DNA of 64,000 nucleotides from Pseudoduganella umbonata (GTDB taxonomy: Bacteria; Pseudomonadota; Gammaproteobacteria; Burkholderiales; Burkholderiaceae_D): positions 533,313 through 597,312 of the forward strand of contig NZ_JACHXS010000003.1 in assembly GCF_014192225.1 (NCBI RefSeq), given 5' to 3'. Position 1 is the stretch's first letter. Every line of letters starts with the position of its first letter. The notes under the pieces were generated by a model that worked only from the letters and a program-made list of their open reading frames with translations, made no database searches and was not told the origin of the DNA. Below are positions 17,900 to 26,742 of this stretch, one piece after another. The translations under genes and the position numbers were made by a program.

Positions 17900-18694
17900 A
17901 TGGTCTATGCAGCAACCGACTCCTCCGCCGGGAATTACGGCGGCGGCTATGCCGACACCCATGGTGAAAACTACGGCGAAAGCTATGGCGAAAGTTACGA
18001 AGTGCGCGCAGCCGCGCAACCGCTGTCGCCAGCGGCGGAACAGAAGCACCTGATGTCCTATGCGCCGCTGGTGAAGAAGATCGTGCGCCAGCTCAATTCG
18101 CAGGTAGGCGGCGCGATCGACCGCGAAGACATGGAACAGATTGGCCTGATGGGCCTGCTCGAAGCGCTGCGCCGCTATGGCGAACCGGACGCCGCCTTCG
18201 GCAGTTTTGCCAGCCTGCGCATCCGTGGCGCGATCCTGGACGAGTTGCGCCGGCAGGACTGGCGGCCGCGCGCGGTGCGCCAGCAGAGCCACAAGCTGCG
18301 CGACGGCGTACGCGCACTGACGCGCAAGCTGGGCCGCGAGCCCAGCGAGCAGGAAGCGATCGCCGGCCTGGGTATCACGGCCGAAGAATACATGGCGTAC
18401 CAGCTCGACGAGAACGCCGAGGTGATGGCCAGCTTCGACGACCTGCTGCAGGAAGGTGGCGCCGACGGCACTGCCGGCAGCGCGCCGAGCCCGGAAGAGC
18501 AGCTGATGGTGCGGCGCAGCCTGGAACAGGCGCTGAACGGCCTGAACGAACGCGAGCAGCGTGTGGTGCAGATGTACTACGAGTTCGAGCTCAGCTACAA
18601 GGAAATCGCGGCCGTGTTGGACCTGACGGATGCGCGCGTGTGCCAGCTGAACAAGGCGGCGCTGAACAAGATGAAAGCCGTGCTGCAGGGTTGA
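17900..18694 (+). CDS. fliA: Flagellar sigma factor sigma-28, FliA (LafS position)
   Basis: RNA polymerase sigma factor for late flagellar genes. 264 residues. Region 2 is at about 53-125 (DMEQIGLMGLLEALRRY, SFASLRIRGAILDELR, DWRPRAVR) and region 4 at about 212-262 (NEREQRVVQMYYEFELSYKE, ARVCQLNKAALNKM). The first 35 residues are an unusual Gly/Tyr/Glu-rich extension with a repeated YGES-type motif. Its place between fliL and motA equals lafS of Flag-2 loci rather than a typical fliA neighbourhood. Its likely antagonist, flgM, is three genes downstream. Confidence 0.94.
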   Translation: MVYAATDSSAGNYGGGYADTHGENYGESYGESYEVRAAAQPLSPAAEQKHLMSYAPLVKKIVRQLNSQVGGAIDREDMEQIGLMGLLEALRRYGEPDAAFGSFASLRIRGAILDELRRQDWRPRAVRQQSHKLRDGVRALTRKLGREPSEQEAIAGLGITAEEYMAYQLDENAEVMASFDDLLQEGGADGTAGSAPSPEEQLMVRRSLEQALNGLNEREQRVVQMYYEFELSYKEIAAVLDLTDARVCQLNKAALNKMKAVLQG

Positions 18695-18725
18695 CCCGCC
18701 GGCACCCCACGTAAAGGAATTCACC

Positions 18726-19619
18726 ATGCAGCAAATTGTCGGCCTCCTCATTATTTTCGGTAGCGTCTTCGGCGGCTACATCCTGATGGGCGGTACATTC
18801 GCCGCCATCTGGCACCCCATCGAGATCCTGGTGATCGCCGGCGCCGGTGCCGGCGCGCTCGTGCTGGGCAATCCCGGCCACATCCTGCACGAGCTGGCAC
18901 ACCAGCTGAAAAAGATCATCGTGCGCAAGAAATACGATTCCGAATTCCAGCGCCAGCTGCTGCTGCTGATGTACGAACTGCTGCAGCTGGCCGCCGGCGG
19001 CCTGAAGGCGCTGGACGCGCACGTGGAAGCGCCGAAGGACAGCGCGATCTTCCAGCGCTACCCGTCCGTGCTGGAAGAGCAGAAGCTGCTGGCGTTCATC
19101 GTCGACAACTTCCGCCTGATGGCCATGGGCAAGATCAATGCGCATGAACTGGAAGGCGTGCTTGAGCAGGAACTGGAACTGATCCACGAAGAACTGACGC
19201 AGCCGGCCAAGTCGCTGGGCAAGATCGGCGAGGCGATGCCGGGCTTCGGCATTCTCGCGGCCGTGCTGGGCATCGTGATCACGATGGGTACCGTGGGCGG
19301 CGGCGCCTCGTCCGGCGAGATCGCTGAAAAAGTCGGCGCGGCGATGGTCGGTACCTTCATCGGCATTTTCCTGTGCTACGGCCTGATCGACCCGATCTGC
19401 AACATGCTCAAGCAGCTGGTGGGCGAGGAAGCCGGCGCGCTGGAATCGGTGAAGGTGGTACTGGTGACACACGTGTCGGGCAAGCCGCCGCTGCTGGCGA
19501 TCGACGCCGGCCGCCGCCTGGTGCAGCTGAACACGAAACCGAGCTTCGCCCAGCTGGAAAGCTGGATCAATGCGATGGAAAGTGGCGAAAGTGGAGGCGG
19601 CCGTGCAAAAGCCGCATGA
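18726..19619 (+). CDS. motA: Flagellar stator protein MotA (LafT position)
   Basis: Inner-membrane stator subunit that conducts ions with MotB. 297 residues with four membrane segments, two at the start (IVGLLIIFGSVFGGYILMGG) and two at about 175-225 (PGFGILAAVLGIVITMGTVG). The cytoplasmic loop holds charged residues that contact FliG. The long loop and the overall form agree with proton-type MotA. It follows fliA by 31 bp and overlaps motB. Confidence 0.95.
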   Translation: MQQIVGLLIIFGSVFGGYILMGGTFAAIWHPIEILVIAGAGAGALVLGNPGHILHELAHQLKKIIVRKKYDSEFQRQLLLLMYELLQLAAGGLKALDAHVEAPKDSAIFQRYPSVLEEQKLLAFIVDNFRLMAMGKINAHELEGVLEQELELIHEELTQPAKSLGKIGEAMPGFGILAAVLGIVITMGTVGGGASSGEIAEKVGAAMVGTFIGIFLCYGLIDPICNMLKQLVGEEAGALESVKVVLVTHVSGKPPLLAIDAGRRLVQLNTKPSFAQLESWINAMESGESGGGRAKAA

Positions 19620-20577
19620 GAAACACCATGAAACCACGATCGTCAAGCGCAGCGGCGGCAAGCATGCGCACGACGATCACGGCGGCGCCTGGAAAGTGGC
19701 GTTCGCGGACTTCTGCCTGGCACTGATGTGCCTGTTCCTGGTGTTGTGGCTGATGGCGGCGCGCAACACCGAGAGTCTTGAACAGATCCTGACGGAATCG
19801 GACGGCAACCGGGCCGACCAGGGCAAGGGCGTGATGCCGCAATCGGTGGGCGGCCCGCGCGGCAGCCTGATCGAACGCTTCCCGATGCCGCGCACCGGCA
19901 ATTCCGATGTGCAAGGCAAGGCAGAGGAAAGCACCAAGCAGAACCCGCAGCAGGCGCCGGCGAAGGTGGCCTACGAAACGCGCGAAGACCTGGCCCTGCT
20001 GGCCAAGGCATTACAGCAGATGAGCCACGATGCTGGCCTGAAGAGCAACCTCGAATCGGTGATCACGCCGTATGGCTTGCGTGTCATGTTGCACGATACC
20101 GACAAGCAAGGCATGTTTGTGCGGGGTAGCGCGATTCCAACGGGCAAGTTCCAGGCGCTCCTGCGTAAAATGGGACCCTTGTTCGCACAAATGAAAAACC
20201 AGATGCTGATCGTCGGCCATACGGATTCGTTACAATACGAAGATATCAGCCACGCCGCGTTCTCCAACTGGAACCTGTCGGCGAACCGCGCCATGTCCGC
20301 GCGGGCTCAACTGCTTGCCGGCAGCATGCCGGCCGACAGCGTGCTGCAGGTGGTCGGCATGGCCGACCGCGCGCCCCTCGACACGAAGCATGTTAGGGCC
20401 GGGATCAACCGACGCATCGAGCTGCTGATCCTGACGAGCAGCCAGGCCAGCGCGATTGCCGGCATGTTCGGCATGCCGGGCAATACCGAGGCCATCGCAC
20501 CGGGTGTCGACACGGAACTGCCGGATGCAGGCGAACTGAGGCAGCTGCGCGACAAGATACTGCCGGCTGGAGGGTAA
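19603..20577 (+). CDS. motB: Flagellar stator protein MotB (LafU position)
   Basis: Stator subunit anchored to peptidoglycan. I chose the GTG at 19603 (324 residues) because GGAGG lies 5 nt upstream and the protein then begins VQKPHEKHHETTIVKR, as MotB/LafU proteins do; an ATG at 19570 without such a site would give 335. The single transmembrane helix at about 36-52 carries the ion-binding Asp36 in VAFADFCLALMCLFLVLWL. The OmpA-like peptidoglycan-binding domain is at about 180-290 (MLIVGHTDSLQYED). Confidence 0.94.
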   Translation: MQKPHEKHHETTIVKRSGGKHAHDDHGGAWKVAFADFCLALMCLFLVLWLMAARNTESLEQILTESDGNRADQGKGVMPQSVGGPRGSLIERFPMPRTGNSDVQGKAEESTKQNPQQAPAKVAYETREDLALLAKALQQMSHDAGLKSNLESVITPYGLRVMLHDTDKQGMFVRGSAIPTGKFQALLRKMGPLFAQMKNQMLIVGHTDSLQYEDISHAAFSNWNLSANRAMSARAQLLAGSMPADSVLQVVGMADRAPLDTKHVRAGINRRIELLILTSSQASAIAGMFGMPGNTEAIAPGVDTELPDAGELRQLRDKILPAGG

Positions 20578-20583
20578 ACGGAC

Positions 20584-20886
20584 ATGGCGATTGAAACCAA
20601 GGCAAGAGGCCAACGTATGCGAATTTCCAGTGGAACCCCGGGCGTGATGCCGGTCCAGACCGTCACCGAAACCGCCCCGGCAGAGGCACCGAAGGCAGCC
20701 GCCCCGGCGGCCAGCGCGGCCCTGCAATCCTCCGTGCTCCAGCCCGCCGTGCAGGCGCTGAAGGAGATGCCCGACTTCGACCACGCCAAGGTGGCCATGT
20801 TGCGCGACGCGCTCGCCAAGGGCGAGCTGCCGTTCAATGCCGGCAAGCTGGCCGGCGTGATCCAGCGTTTCCACGGGGGCCAGTGA
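20584..20886 (+). CDS. flgM: Anti-sigma-28 factor FlgM
   Basis: Holds FliA inactive until the hook is finished, then is exported. 100 residues. The C-terminal sigma-binding region (DHAKVAMLRDALAKGELPFN then AGKLAGVIQRF) fits FlgM. The N-terminal half is Ala/Pro-rich and likely disordered. An internal ATG at 20617 (MRISSG..., with GAGG upstream) is an alternative start nearer the usual family N-terminus. It lies 6 bp after motB and 1 bp before flgN. Confidence 0.88.
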   Translation: MAIETKARGQRMRISSGTPGVMPVQTVTETAPAEAPKAAAPAASAALQSSVLQPAVQALKEMPDFDHAKVAMLRDALAKGELPFNAGKLAGVIQRFHGGQ

Positions 20887-20887
20887 C

Positions 20888-21328
20888 GTGAACGCAGCGG
20901 TAAGCAGCATGACACGCCAGGCGGCGATGACGCAGTTGCTACAGGGTATTGGCGACGACATGGCGGCCTACCCCGCCTTGCTCGACTTGCTGGCCCAGCA
21001 GTTCGACGCGGCCATCCGCCATCAGCAGGAGCGGCTGGGCCAGCTCGCCGCCGAGATCGGCGCACTGGTCGACACGCTGGAAATCCGGCGTGCCGCCCGT
21101 GTCGCGCTGGCCACGCGGCTGACGGGTGAGAATCCGTCGATGACGCAGGTATTCACGCTGCTGCGTCCCGAACCGCGCGCCCGGCTTGAAGCCGACTGGA
21201 GCGCGCTGGAACAGATGGTGCTGGCAGCCAAGGCGGCCGGCAAGCGCAATGGCGACCTGCTCGCCGAACAGTTCACGATCATGCAGCGCGTGCTGCATGG
21301 CGACAACCAGACCTACGAGCCTGCCTGA
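20888..21328 (+). CDS. flgN: Flagellar export chaperone FlgN
   Basis: Chaperone for the hook-filament junction proteins FlgK and FlgL. 146 residues, long helices with coiled-coil character (QLLQGIGDDMAAYPALLDLL; RHQQERLGQLAAEIGALVDT). FlgN is poorly conserved; the pairing with flgM makes the call firm. The gene overlaps the next start by 1 bp. Confidence 0.85.
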   Translation: MNAAVSSMTRQAAMTQLLQGIGDDMAAYPALLDLLAQQFDAAIRHQQERLGQLAAEIGALVDTLEIRRAARVALATRLTGENPSMTQVFTLLRPEPRARLEADWSALEQMVLAAKAAGKRNGDLLAEQFTIMQRVLHGDNQTYEPA

Positions 21329-22101
21329 TGACGTTCCCGACGACGTTCCCGACCATGTCCACCCAGGCCACCGCGGCTACCATGTCGAACATGACGTCGG
21401 CGCGCCCTGCCCTGCCTGCCACCTTCGCCGGCGGCGGCGCCGGGTTCTCCTCTGCCTTCCAGGCCGTGCAGTCCGATGTGGCAAGCTTCATCGCCGAAGG
21501 CGGTGGATCGTCGCTGGGCGGCCCGGATAATGCGGCATCGCAGGCGCCGCTGAGCGCCGACGGCGCCGCGCTGCGCGCCCGGCTGGCCGGCCAGGCGATC
21601 GGCGGTACCGGAACGGTCGACGACGGCGGCATCGACGGCGACGCCCAGCAGCAATTCCTGGCAACCATCCGGCCGCACGCTGAGGCGGCAGCGGCAAAGC
21701 TGGGCGTTTCGCCGGATATCGTGGCGGCCCATGCCGCCCTGGAATCCGGCTGGGGCCAGCGCCCGCTGCGCAACGGCACCGTGGATAGCAACAACCTGTT
21801 CGGCATCAAGGCCGGCAGCCAGTGGCAGGGCGACGTGGCGGCCAACGTCACCACCGAATACGAACACGGCGCCGCGGTGAAAAAGGTCGAAAAGTTCCGC
21901 AGCTATCCGGACCAGGCCACCGCGTTCCGCGACTATGCGGATTTGCTGGCCTCCAACCCGCGTTATCAGACAGCACTTAACGCCGGCAATGACGCCCATG
22001 CGTTCGCCAGCGGGCTGGCGCGCGGCGGCTATGCCACGGACCCGGCCTATGTGCAAAAGCTGTCGAAGCTGGCGGCAAGGATCGCGCGGACCGATTACTG
22101 A
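21328..22101 (+). CDS. Stand-alone flagellar glucosaminidase (FlgJ C-terminal type)
   Basis: Peptidoglycan hydrolase that would open the wall for the growing rod. 257 residues. The first 105 are low-complexity, Ala/Gly/Ser-rich, and carry no rod-binding domain. Residues about 110-255 form a glucosaminidase domain with the catalytic Glu in AHAALESGWGQ and the NNLFGIKA, KFRSY and FRDYADLL motifs. No Sec signal peptide is seen, so export probably goes through the flagellar apparatus. The matching rod-cap half is a separate gene at 30270-30707, so FlgJ function is split. It follows flgM-flgN directly. Confidence 0.88.
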   Translation: MTFPTTFPTMSTQATAATMSNMTSARPALPATFAGGGAGFSSAFQAVQSDVASFIAEGGGSSLGGPDNAASQAPLSADGAALRARLAGQAIGGTGTVDDGGIDGDAQQQFLATIRPHAEAAAAKLGVSPDIVAAHAALESGWGQRPLRNGTVDSNNLFGIKAGSQWQGDVAANVTTEYEHGAAVKKVEKFRSYPDQATAFRDYADLLASNPRYQTALNAGNDAHAFASGLARGGYATDPAYVQKLSKLAARIARTDY

Positions 22102-22121
22102 CGGTATGCAAAGACGCAGGC

Positions 22122-22201
22122 ATGAACGGATGCATTGATAAGCGGATGCATGGATAAGCGCATGCATAAATAAGCGCATGCATAGATAAGCGCATGCACA
22201 A
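22122..22201. repeat. 16-bp tandem repeat array
   Basis: Five copies of a 16-bp unit close to ATAAGCGCATGCATAG, with ATAAGCG starts at 22138, 22154, 22170 and 22186 plus a more diverged first copy. Each unit contains the palindrome GCATGC or ATGCAT. It begins 20 bp after the glucosaminidase stop. Confidence 0.9.
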
Positions 22202-22225
22202 CCATCAGTGCAGGCAAAACGACAA

Positions 22226-22256
22226 GGGGCGGTTCCCAGCGGGACCGCCCCTTTTT
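22226..22256 (+). terminator. Terminator after flgM-flgN-glucosaminidase
   Basis: Stem GGGGCGGT / ACCGCCCC (8 bp, 10-nt loop) followed by TTTTT. It ends the long plus-strand flagellar block and lies in front of a convergent minus-strand gene. Confidence 0.88.
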
Positions 22257-22275
22257 CATGCCGATCGCAGGACGA

Positions 22276-22899
22276 TCAGCTCTTGCGGCGGCGGCGTGCC
22301 AGCACCGTCACGCCCAGGCCTGCCAGCAGCATCGCATAGGTTTCCGGTTCCGGAATTGGCGACGTCACGCGGTCGCGCTCGAACAGGGTCAGGTTCGAGA
22401 ACTCGGGATTCGCTCCATTGTTACCGACGGTCCACAGGATCTCCCAGGTGCCGGGCAGCGTTTCGGTTTCGCCCGGATTGATGGTCTGATCGTCGAACAG
22501 CCAGGCCCCGCCCTGGTTGCCGGCATGGATCGCGAACACGAGATCGAGCGTGATGATGTCGGAGCCGGTATTGGTGACGGACCAGGTGCCGCTGGTACCG
22601 CCGGGGGCTTGCTCGAACGTGAACGTCAGCGGGCTGGTATCCGGGAAACCTGCGCTCTCGTACTTGGCGAGCAGGTCGAAGTCGCCCGTACCGAAGGCAT
22701 CGAACGCCGTACCGAAGCCGCTCGTATCGCCGTTCGGGCCCGCATGCGGATTCCAGCCGGCCTCGTAGGCAAACGCGTCGGCCGCCTGGCCGTCCAGCGT
22801 GACGTCGGCCGCGCTGGCGCTGCCGATTGCAGCATGAGCATTGAACGCAAAGGCCAGGACGGCTGTCGCAGCAGCCAGTTTCTGTGCTAACAGTTTCAT
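22276..22899 (-). CDS. PEP-CTERM sorted extracellular protein
   Basis: Secreted protein of unknown function, 207 residues from the ATG at 22899. GGGGA precedes it and the next 22 residues form a clear signal peptide (MKLLAQKLAAATAVLAFAF...AHA). An upstream ATG at 22959 adds 20 residues ahead of the signal and is unlikely. The C-terminus has the exosortase sorting signal: Pro-Glu-Pro (PEPETYAMLLAGLGVTVL), a hydrophobic stretch and an Arg-rich tail (ARRRRKS). The middle is rich in Gly, Asp and Thr and may be a beta-sandwich. It sits inside the flagellar locus, opposed to the neighbouring genes on its left. Confidence 0.9.
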   Translation of the reverse strand: MKLLAQKLAAATAVLAFAFNAHAAIGSASAADVTLDGQAADAFAYEAGWNPHAGPNGDTSGFGTAFDAFGTGDFDLLAKYESAGFPDTSPLTFTFEQAPGGTSGTWSVTNTGSDIITLDLVFAIHAGNQGGAWLFDDQTINPGETETLPGTWEILWTVGNNGANPEFSNLTLFERDRVTSPIPEPETYAMLLAGLGVTVLARRRRKS

Positions 22900-23077
22900 T
22901 TTTATTTCCCCGTTGTAGATCGCCGGAATCCCCGGCACCGGCATACCGAAAGTCGGCATACGCAGTCTACTCTAGCAGGGAAATATTAAAATAAAAACAA
23001 AATTAACTGAATATTGATAGTCGCTAAGTGGCTGATTTTAATGAAAATAAATGTTTATTGCCGACATGACTGCGCAG

Positions 23078-23788
23078 TTACTCTGCGGGTGCGACCTGCC
23101 CCATGTCGGTGACCCTGGCACGGATCGTGATGCCGCTGGCATTCTTGACGCGGATGGTGGCGCCGCGCCCGCCGCCATCGAGGGCCTCGCCCGCCATGCT
23201 GACCTCGATCTGCTCGTTTTTTGCCACGATGCGCACGGCATCGCCGCGCTTGACCAGCGTGGGAGCGACCAGCATGTTCTGCCGCAATACATCGCCCGCG
23301 CGGACCGTCCGGCGCGTGGCCATGTCCTGGACCAGCGTCAAATCCGAGAAACTGTCGGGCATGCCGCTGATATCGTGGCGCTCCAGCAACAGGTCCTGCG
23401 GCGAGAGAATTTTCCCTGTTGATAAGTCAGTTGCCGCGACAGCTACTTTTGCCGAAATCTTCGCGCGCGTGACGAATTCGTAGCGCCAGCCGCCCCGGTC
23501 TGGACAGATTGCCACGAAACGCATGCGCGCCGGCGTGCGCACGTCGGCCGGTTCCACTCTGGGTGGCTGGGTGCACGCACCGATCGGCCTCGAGTTGCGT
23601 GCGACCTCGACGGTGAACTGCGGATCGACCCAGTTTGCCAATCCGGCATGCCTTTCCAGCTGTTCCTGCGCAGCCTGTTGCACCTTGGCGACAAGCTGCT
23701 CCGGCGTCACCACCGCTGCCGTTGAAAACTTGATGGTGCCAACGAGCAACAGAAGGAAAAACCGGGTTACAATGCGTTTGTTGAACAT
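23078..23788 (-). CDS. flgA: Flagellar P-ring assembly chaperone FlgA
   Basis: Periplasmic chaperone for FlgI polymerisation. 236 residues from the ATG at 23788 (AAGGTG upstream); an ATG at 23806 would add six. Signal peptide at 1-25 (RFFLLLLVGTIKFSTAA). The C-terminal SAF-type domain at about 115-235 holds AVAATDLSTGKILSPQDLLL and VKRGDAVRIVAKN-type motifs. It is divergent from flgB, with which it shares a 134-bp promoter gap, as is common for flgA. Confidence 0.92.
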   Translation of the reverse strand: MFNKRIVTRFFLLLLVGTIKFSTAAVVTPEQLVAKVQQAAQEQLERHAGLANWVDPQFTVEVARNSRPIGACTQPPRVEPADVRTPARMRFVAICPDRGGWRYEFVTRAKISAKVAVAATDLSTGKILSPQDLLLERHDISGMPDSFSDLTLVQDMATRRTVRAGDVLRQNMLVAPTLVKRGDAVRIVAKNEQIEVSMAGEALDGGGRGATIRVKNASGITIRARVTDMGQVAPAE

Positions 23789-23922
23789 GGGCAACACCTT
23801 ACACATGGGCTTACGTGGGCTTGTCTGGACGACTGGACAGTCTGCAATGTTTCATGCCAGCCGGCGCCATTTTACATGCCCCCTCATGCCGCGTAAGGCC
23901 GGACGCCTCACAGGGAGAATCA

Positions 23923-24285
23923 ATGGGAATCAATTTCAAGGATGCCACCGGCGTACATGCCGATGCGCTTCACCTGCGGGCGGAACGCACCCGCGTCCTG
24001 GCGTCGAACATCGCCAACGAAAGCACGCCGGGCTTCCAGGCCCAGGATATCGACTTCGCCGCGTCGATGGCACAGCTGCGCGCGCAGGACGAAGGCGGCC
24101 TTTCGCTGCTGAGCGACAGCGACCCGCTGTATCGCGTGCCGTTCCACCCGACCACCGATGGCAATACCGTCGAGATCGGCGTCGAGCAGGCAGCGTTCTC
24201 GCAGAATGCCTCCGACTTCCAGACCAGCCTCACGTTCGTGAACATGAAGCTGCGCGGCTTGGCCAAAGCCATCAATGGGCAATGA
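23923..24285 (+). CDS. flgB: Flagellar proximal rod protein FlgB
   Basis: Rod subunit. 120 residues from the ATG at 23923, chosen because GGGAG lies about 6 nt upstream and the N-terminus MGINFKDATGVHADALHLRA fits FlgB. The motif LASNIANESTPGFQAQDIDF is the rod-protein ANNLANxxTPGY signature. First gene of flgB-flgL. Confidence 0.95.
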   Translation: MGINFKDATGVHADALHLRAERTRVLASNIANESTPGFQAQDIDFAASMAQLRAQDEGGLSLLSDSDPLYRVPFHPTTDGNTVEIGVEQAAFSQNASDFQTSLTFVNMKLRGLAKAINGQ

Positions 24286-24391
24286 CGCGAGCCGTCGAGG
24301 CGCGCGAATTAATTTCCGCAAGTCATGGTGAGTTTGCCATTCAGAAAGCCGGCGGCACGCCGATAACCCGGACAGCCCAGCAGGAGGATCA

Positions 24392-24808
24392 ATGAGTTTC
24401 AAGGACATTTCGCAAATCGCGGGTTCCGCGATGGCGGCGCAGACGGTGCGCCTGAATACGGTGGCATCGAACCTGGCCAACGCCGATTCCGTTTCCGGCG
24501 ACGAGAACGACACGTACCGTGCGCGCAAGCCGGTATTTGCCGCGGTGATGAATGAAGGTACCAACGCGGCTTCCGGCAGCCGCGTGCAGGTGCTCGACGT
24601 GGTGCAGAGCGCCGAGCCGTTGCGCAAGGTATACGAGCCGGATAACCCGATGGCCAATGCCGACGGCATCGTGTTCTACCCCAACGTCAACCAGGTGGCC
24701 GAGATGACGGACATGATGTCCGCCTCGCGCGCCTTCGAGACGAATGTCGAAGTGCTGGGCCGCATCCGCGGCATGCAGCAATCCCTGCTGAAACTGGGCG
24801 AAAGCTGA
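24392..24808 (+). CDS. flgC: Flagellar proximal rod protein FlgC
   Basis: Rod subunit. 138 residues with the N-terminal rod motif (NTVASNLANADSVSGDENDT) and the C-terminal helix typical of axial proteins (MTDMMSASRAFETNVEVLGR). Normal length. It lies 106 bp after flgB with a good GGAGG (AGGAGG) site, and 2 bp before flgD. Confidence 0.96.
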   Translation: MSFKDISQIAGSAMAAQTVRLNTVASNLANADSVSGDENDTYRARKPVFAAVMNEGTNAASGSRVQVLDVVQSAEPLRKVYEPDNPMANADGIVFYPNVNQVAEMTDMMSASRAFETNVEVLGRIRGMQQSLLKLGES

Positions 24809-24810
24809 TC

Positions 24811-25515
24811 ATGGAAACTAATTTCTTCACCAACCCGGCGAGCGCGGCCGGTGCCGGCACGGCCGGCAGTACGCCGGCGGCCAACGGTACCAGCGAAACC
24901 CAGCAGATGTTCACCAAGCTGCTGGTGGCGCAGATCCAGAACCAGGACCCGCTGTCGCCATCGGATCCGTCGCAGTTCGTGCAGCAGCTGACCCAGCTGT
25001 CGCAGACCGAAGCAATGCAGAGCCTGGCTTCGCTGACCAGCAACAACGCCGGCATCCTGCAAAGCATGCAGGTGCTGGGCCTGGGCGCCCAGGTGGGTTC
25101 GGACGTGATGGCCAGCGCCACCGCCGTGCAGCTGGACGGCGCAAAGGTGGGCGGCGCGGTCACGCTGGGCTCGAACAGCAGCAAGACGACGATGGTGCTG
25201 ACCGGCACCGACGGCGTCGCCCATGAACTGGCACTGGGTCCGCTGGCCGCGGGCAGCACGCCATTCTCGATCGATCCGACGGCGATGGGCTTGCCGGCGG
25301 GTAGCTACAAGATGCAGGTCGTTACTTCTTCGGGCGAAAACCCGCCGGTGGATATCGCCGGCCGCCTGAACAGCGTGCGCCTGGGCTCGAACGGCAGCAT
25401 TGTGCTGAACATCGCCAACGTCGGCGAAGTGGCACCGAGCGCAATTACCGCTTTCAACGGTAAAACCAACTCCACCGCTGTCGCCGCTGCCGGCGTCGCC
25501 AATACCTCTTTGTAA
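24811..25515 (+). CDS. flgD: Flagellar hook cap protein FlgD
   Basis: Scaffold that caps the growing hook. 234 residues. The N-terminal region has the conserved block FTKLLVAQIQNQDPLSPSDP and SQFVQQLTQLSQTEAMQSL, followed by Ig-like and tudor-like domains with a sequence such as GPLAAGSTPFSIDP. Few or no Cys, as expected for an exported protein. The gene is intact. Confidence 0.95.
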   Translation: METNFFTNPASAAGAGTAGSTPAANGTSETQQMFTKLLVAQIQNQDPLSPSDPSQFVQQLTQLSQTEAMQSLASLTSNNAGILQSMQVLGLGAQVGSDVMASATAVQLDGAKVGGAVTLGSNSSKTTMVLTGTDGVAHELALGPLAAGSTPFSIDPTAMGLPAGSYKMQVVTSSGENPPVDIAGRLNSVRLGSNGSIVLNIANVGEVAPSAITAFNGKTNSTAVAAAGVANTSL

Positions 25516-25527
25516 CAAGGACCCGCC

Positions 25528-26730
25528 ATGAGCTTCAATATCGCACTGTCCGGCATCCAGGCCGTCAACGAACAGCTGAACAGCATTTCAAACAACATCG
25601 CCAACGCCAGCACCTACGGCTACAAGGCGCAGCGCGCCAACTTCGCGTCGATGTACGCGGGCAGCCAGCCCACCGGCGTGCAGGTCGGTTCGACCACGCA
25701 GAACATCGGCCTGACCGGCGGCGTGCTGTCCACCGGCCGTTCGCTGGACGCGTCGATCAACGGCCGCGGCTTCTTCGTCAGCAAGACCGGCTCCGGCGAA
25801 ACCGTGTACAGCCGTGTCGGCATCTTCACGAAGGACGGCTCCGATTTCCTGGTCGACAGCGCCGGGCGCCGCGTGCAGGGCAACCAGCTGACGCCGGGCG
25901 TGGAATCGGACGGCGTGCCGGGCGACATCAAGGTGCCGACGCAGACGTTGCAAGCCAAGGCCACGGAGTCGATCGATTTCACCGCCAACCTTTCCGCCGA
26001 CTGGAAAAAGCCGGCGATCGCGTTCGATGCGGCGGCCCCGGATCCCGCCAGCTACAACATGACGAAAGTGACGCTCGCCTTCGACAGCCAGGGCAAGAGC
26101 CATACCATCAGCCAGTATTTCGCCCGCACGGCCGATGACGCCAACGCCGTCAAGGTGTACACGCTGGTCGACGGCAAGGAACCGACCGACGGCGGCAGCA
26201 TCGACCTGACGTTCGATGAAAACGGCAAGCTGGAGAACGATCCGACCACGCTGGAAATGACATTCACGCCGGCACCGGCCGCCGAGATGGCGATCACGCT
26301 GGACTACCTGGGCACCACGTTCCAGGCTGGCGAAGCCACCACCTCGGTCAATATCGCCGACGGCTACACGACCGGCCAGTATGTCGGCGTGGAACTGGCT
26401 TCCGACGGCAAGGTGATCGCCAAGTATTCGAACGGCGAGCAGCAGGCCGTCGGCCAGATCAAGCTGGCCACGTTCTCGAACGAAGACGCGCTGATCCCCG
26501 TCAGCGACACCAGCTGGACCGCGAACGGCGCCGACATCGGCACCGTCAGCCTGGATAACCCGGGCGCAAGCGTGGCCGGCGCCCTGTCGACCGCCACGCT
26601 GGAAGGCTCCAACGTGGACATCACGTCGGAACTGGTGGGCCTGATGGGTTCACAGCGCAATTACCAGGCCAACTCGAAGGTGATCACCACCGAGAACCAG
26701 ATGCTGCAGTCGCTGATGCAGGCAATGTAA
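25528..26730 (+). CDS. flgE: Flagellar hook protein FlgE
   Basis: Main subunit of the universal-joint hook. 400 residues, in the usual range. The N-terminal D0 motif (NSISNNIANASTYGYKAQRA) and the C-terminal helix (LMGSQRNYQANSKVITTENQ, then MLQSLMQAM) are both intact. It follows flgD by 12 bp and precedes flgF by 12 bp. Confidence 0.96.
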   Translation: MSFNIALSGIQAVNEQLNSISNNIANASTYGYKAQRANFASMYAGSQPTGVQVGSTTQNIGLTGGVLSTGRSLDASINGRGFFVSKTGSGETVYSRVGIFTKDGSDFLVDSAGRRVQGNQLTPGVESDGVPGDIKVPTQTLQAKATESIDFTANLSADWKKPAIAFDAAAPDPASYNMTKVTLAFDSQGKSHTISQYFARTADDANAVKVYTLVDGKEPTDGGSIDLTFDENGKLENDPTTLEMTFTPAPAAEMAITLDYLGTTFQAGEATTSVNIADGYTTGQYVGVELASDGKVIAKYSNGEQQAVGQIKLATFSNEDALIPVSDTSWTANGADIGTVSLDNPGASVAGALSTATLEGSNVDITSELVGLMGSQRNYQANSKVITTENQMLQSLMQAM

Positions 26731-26742
26731 GGCTGAGCAGAC

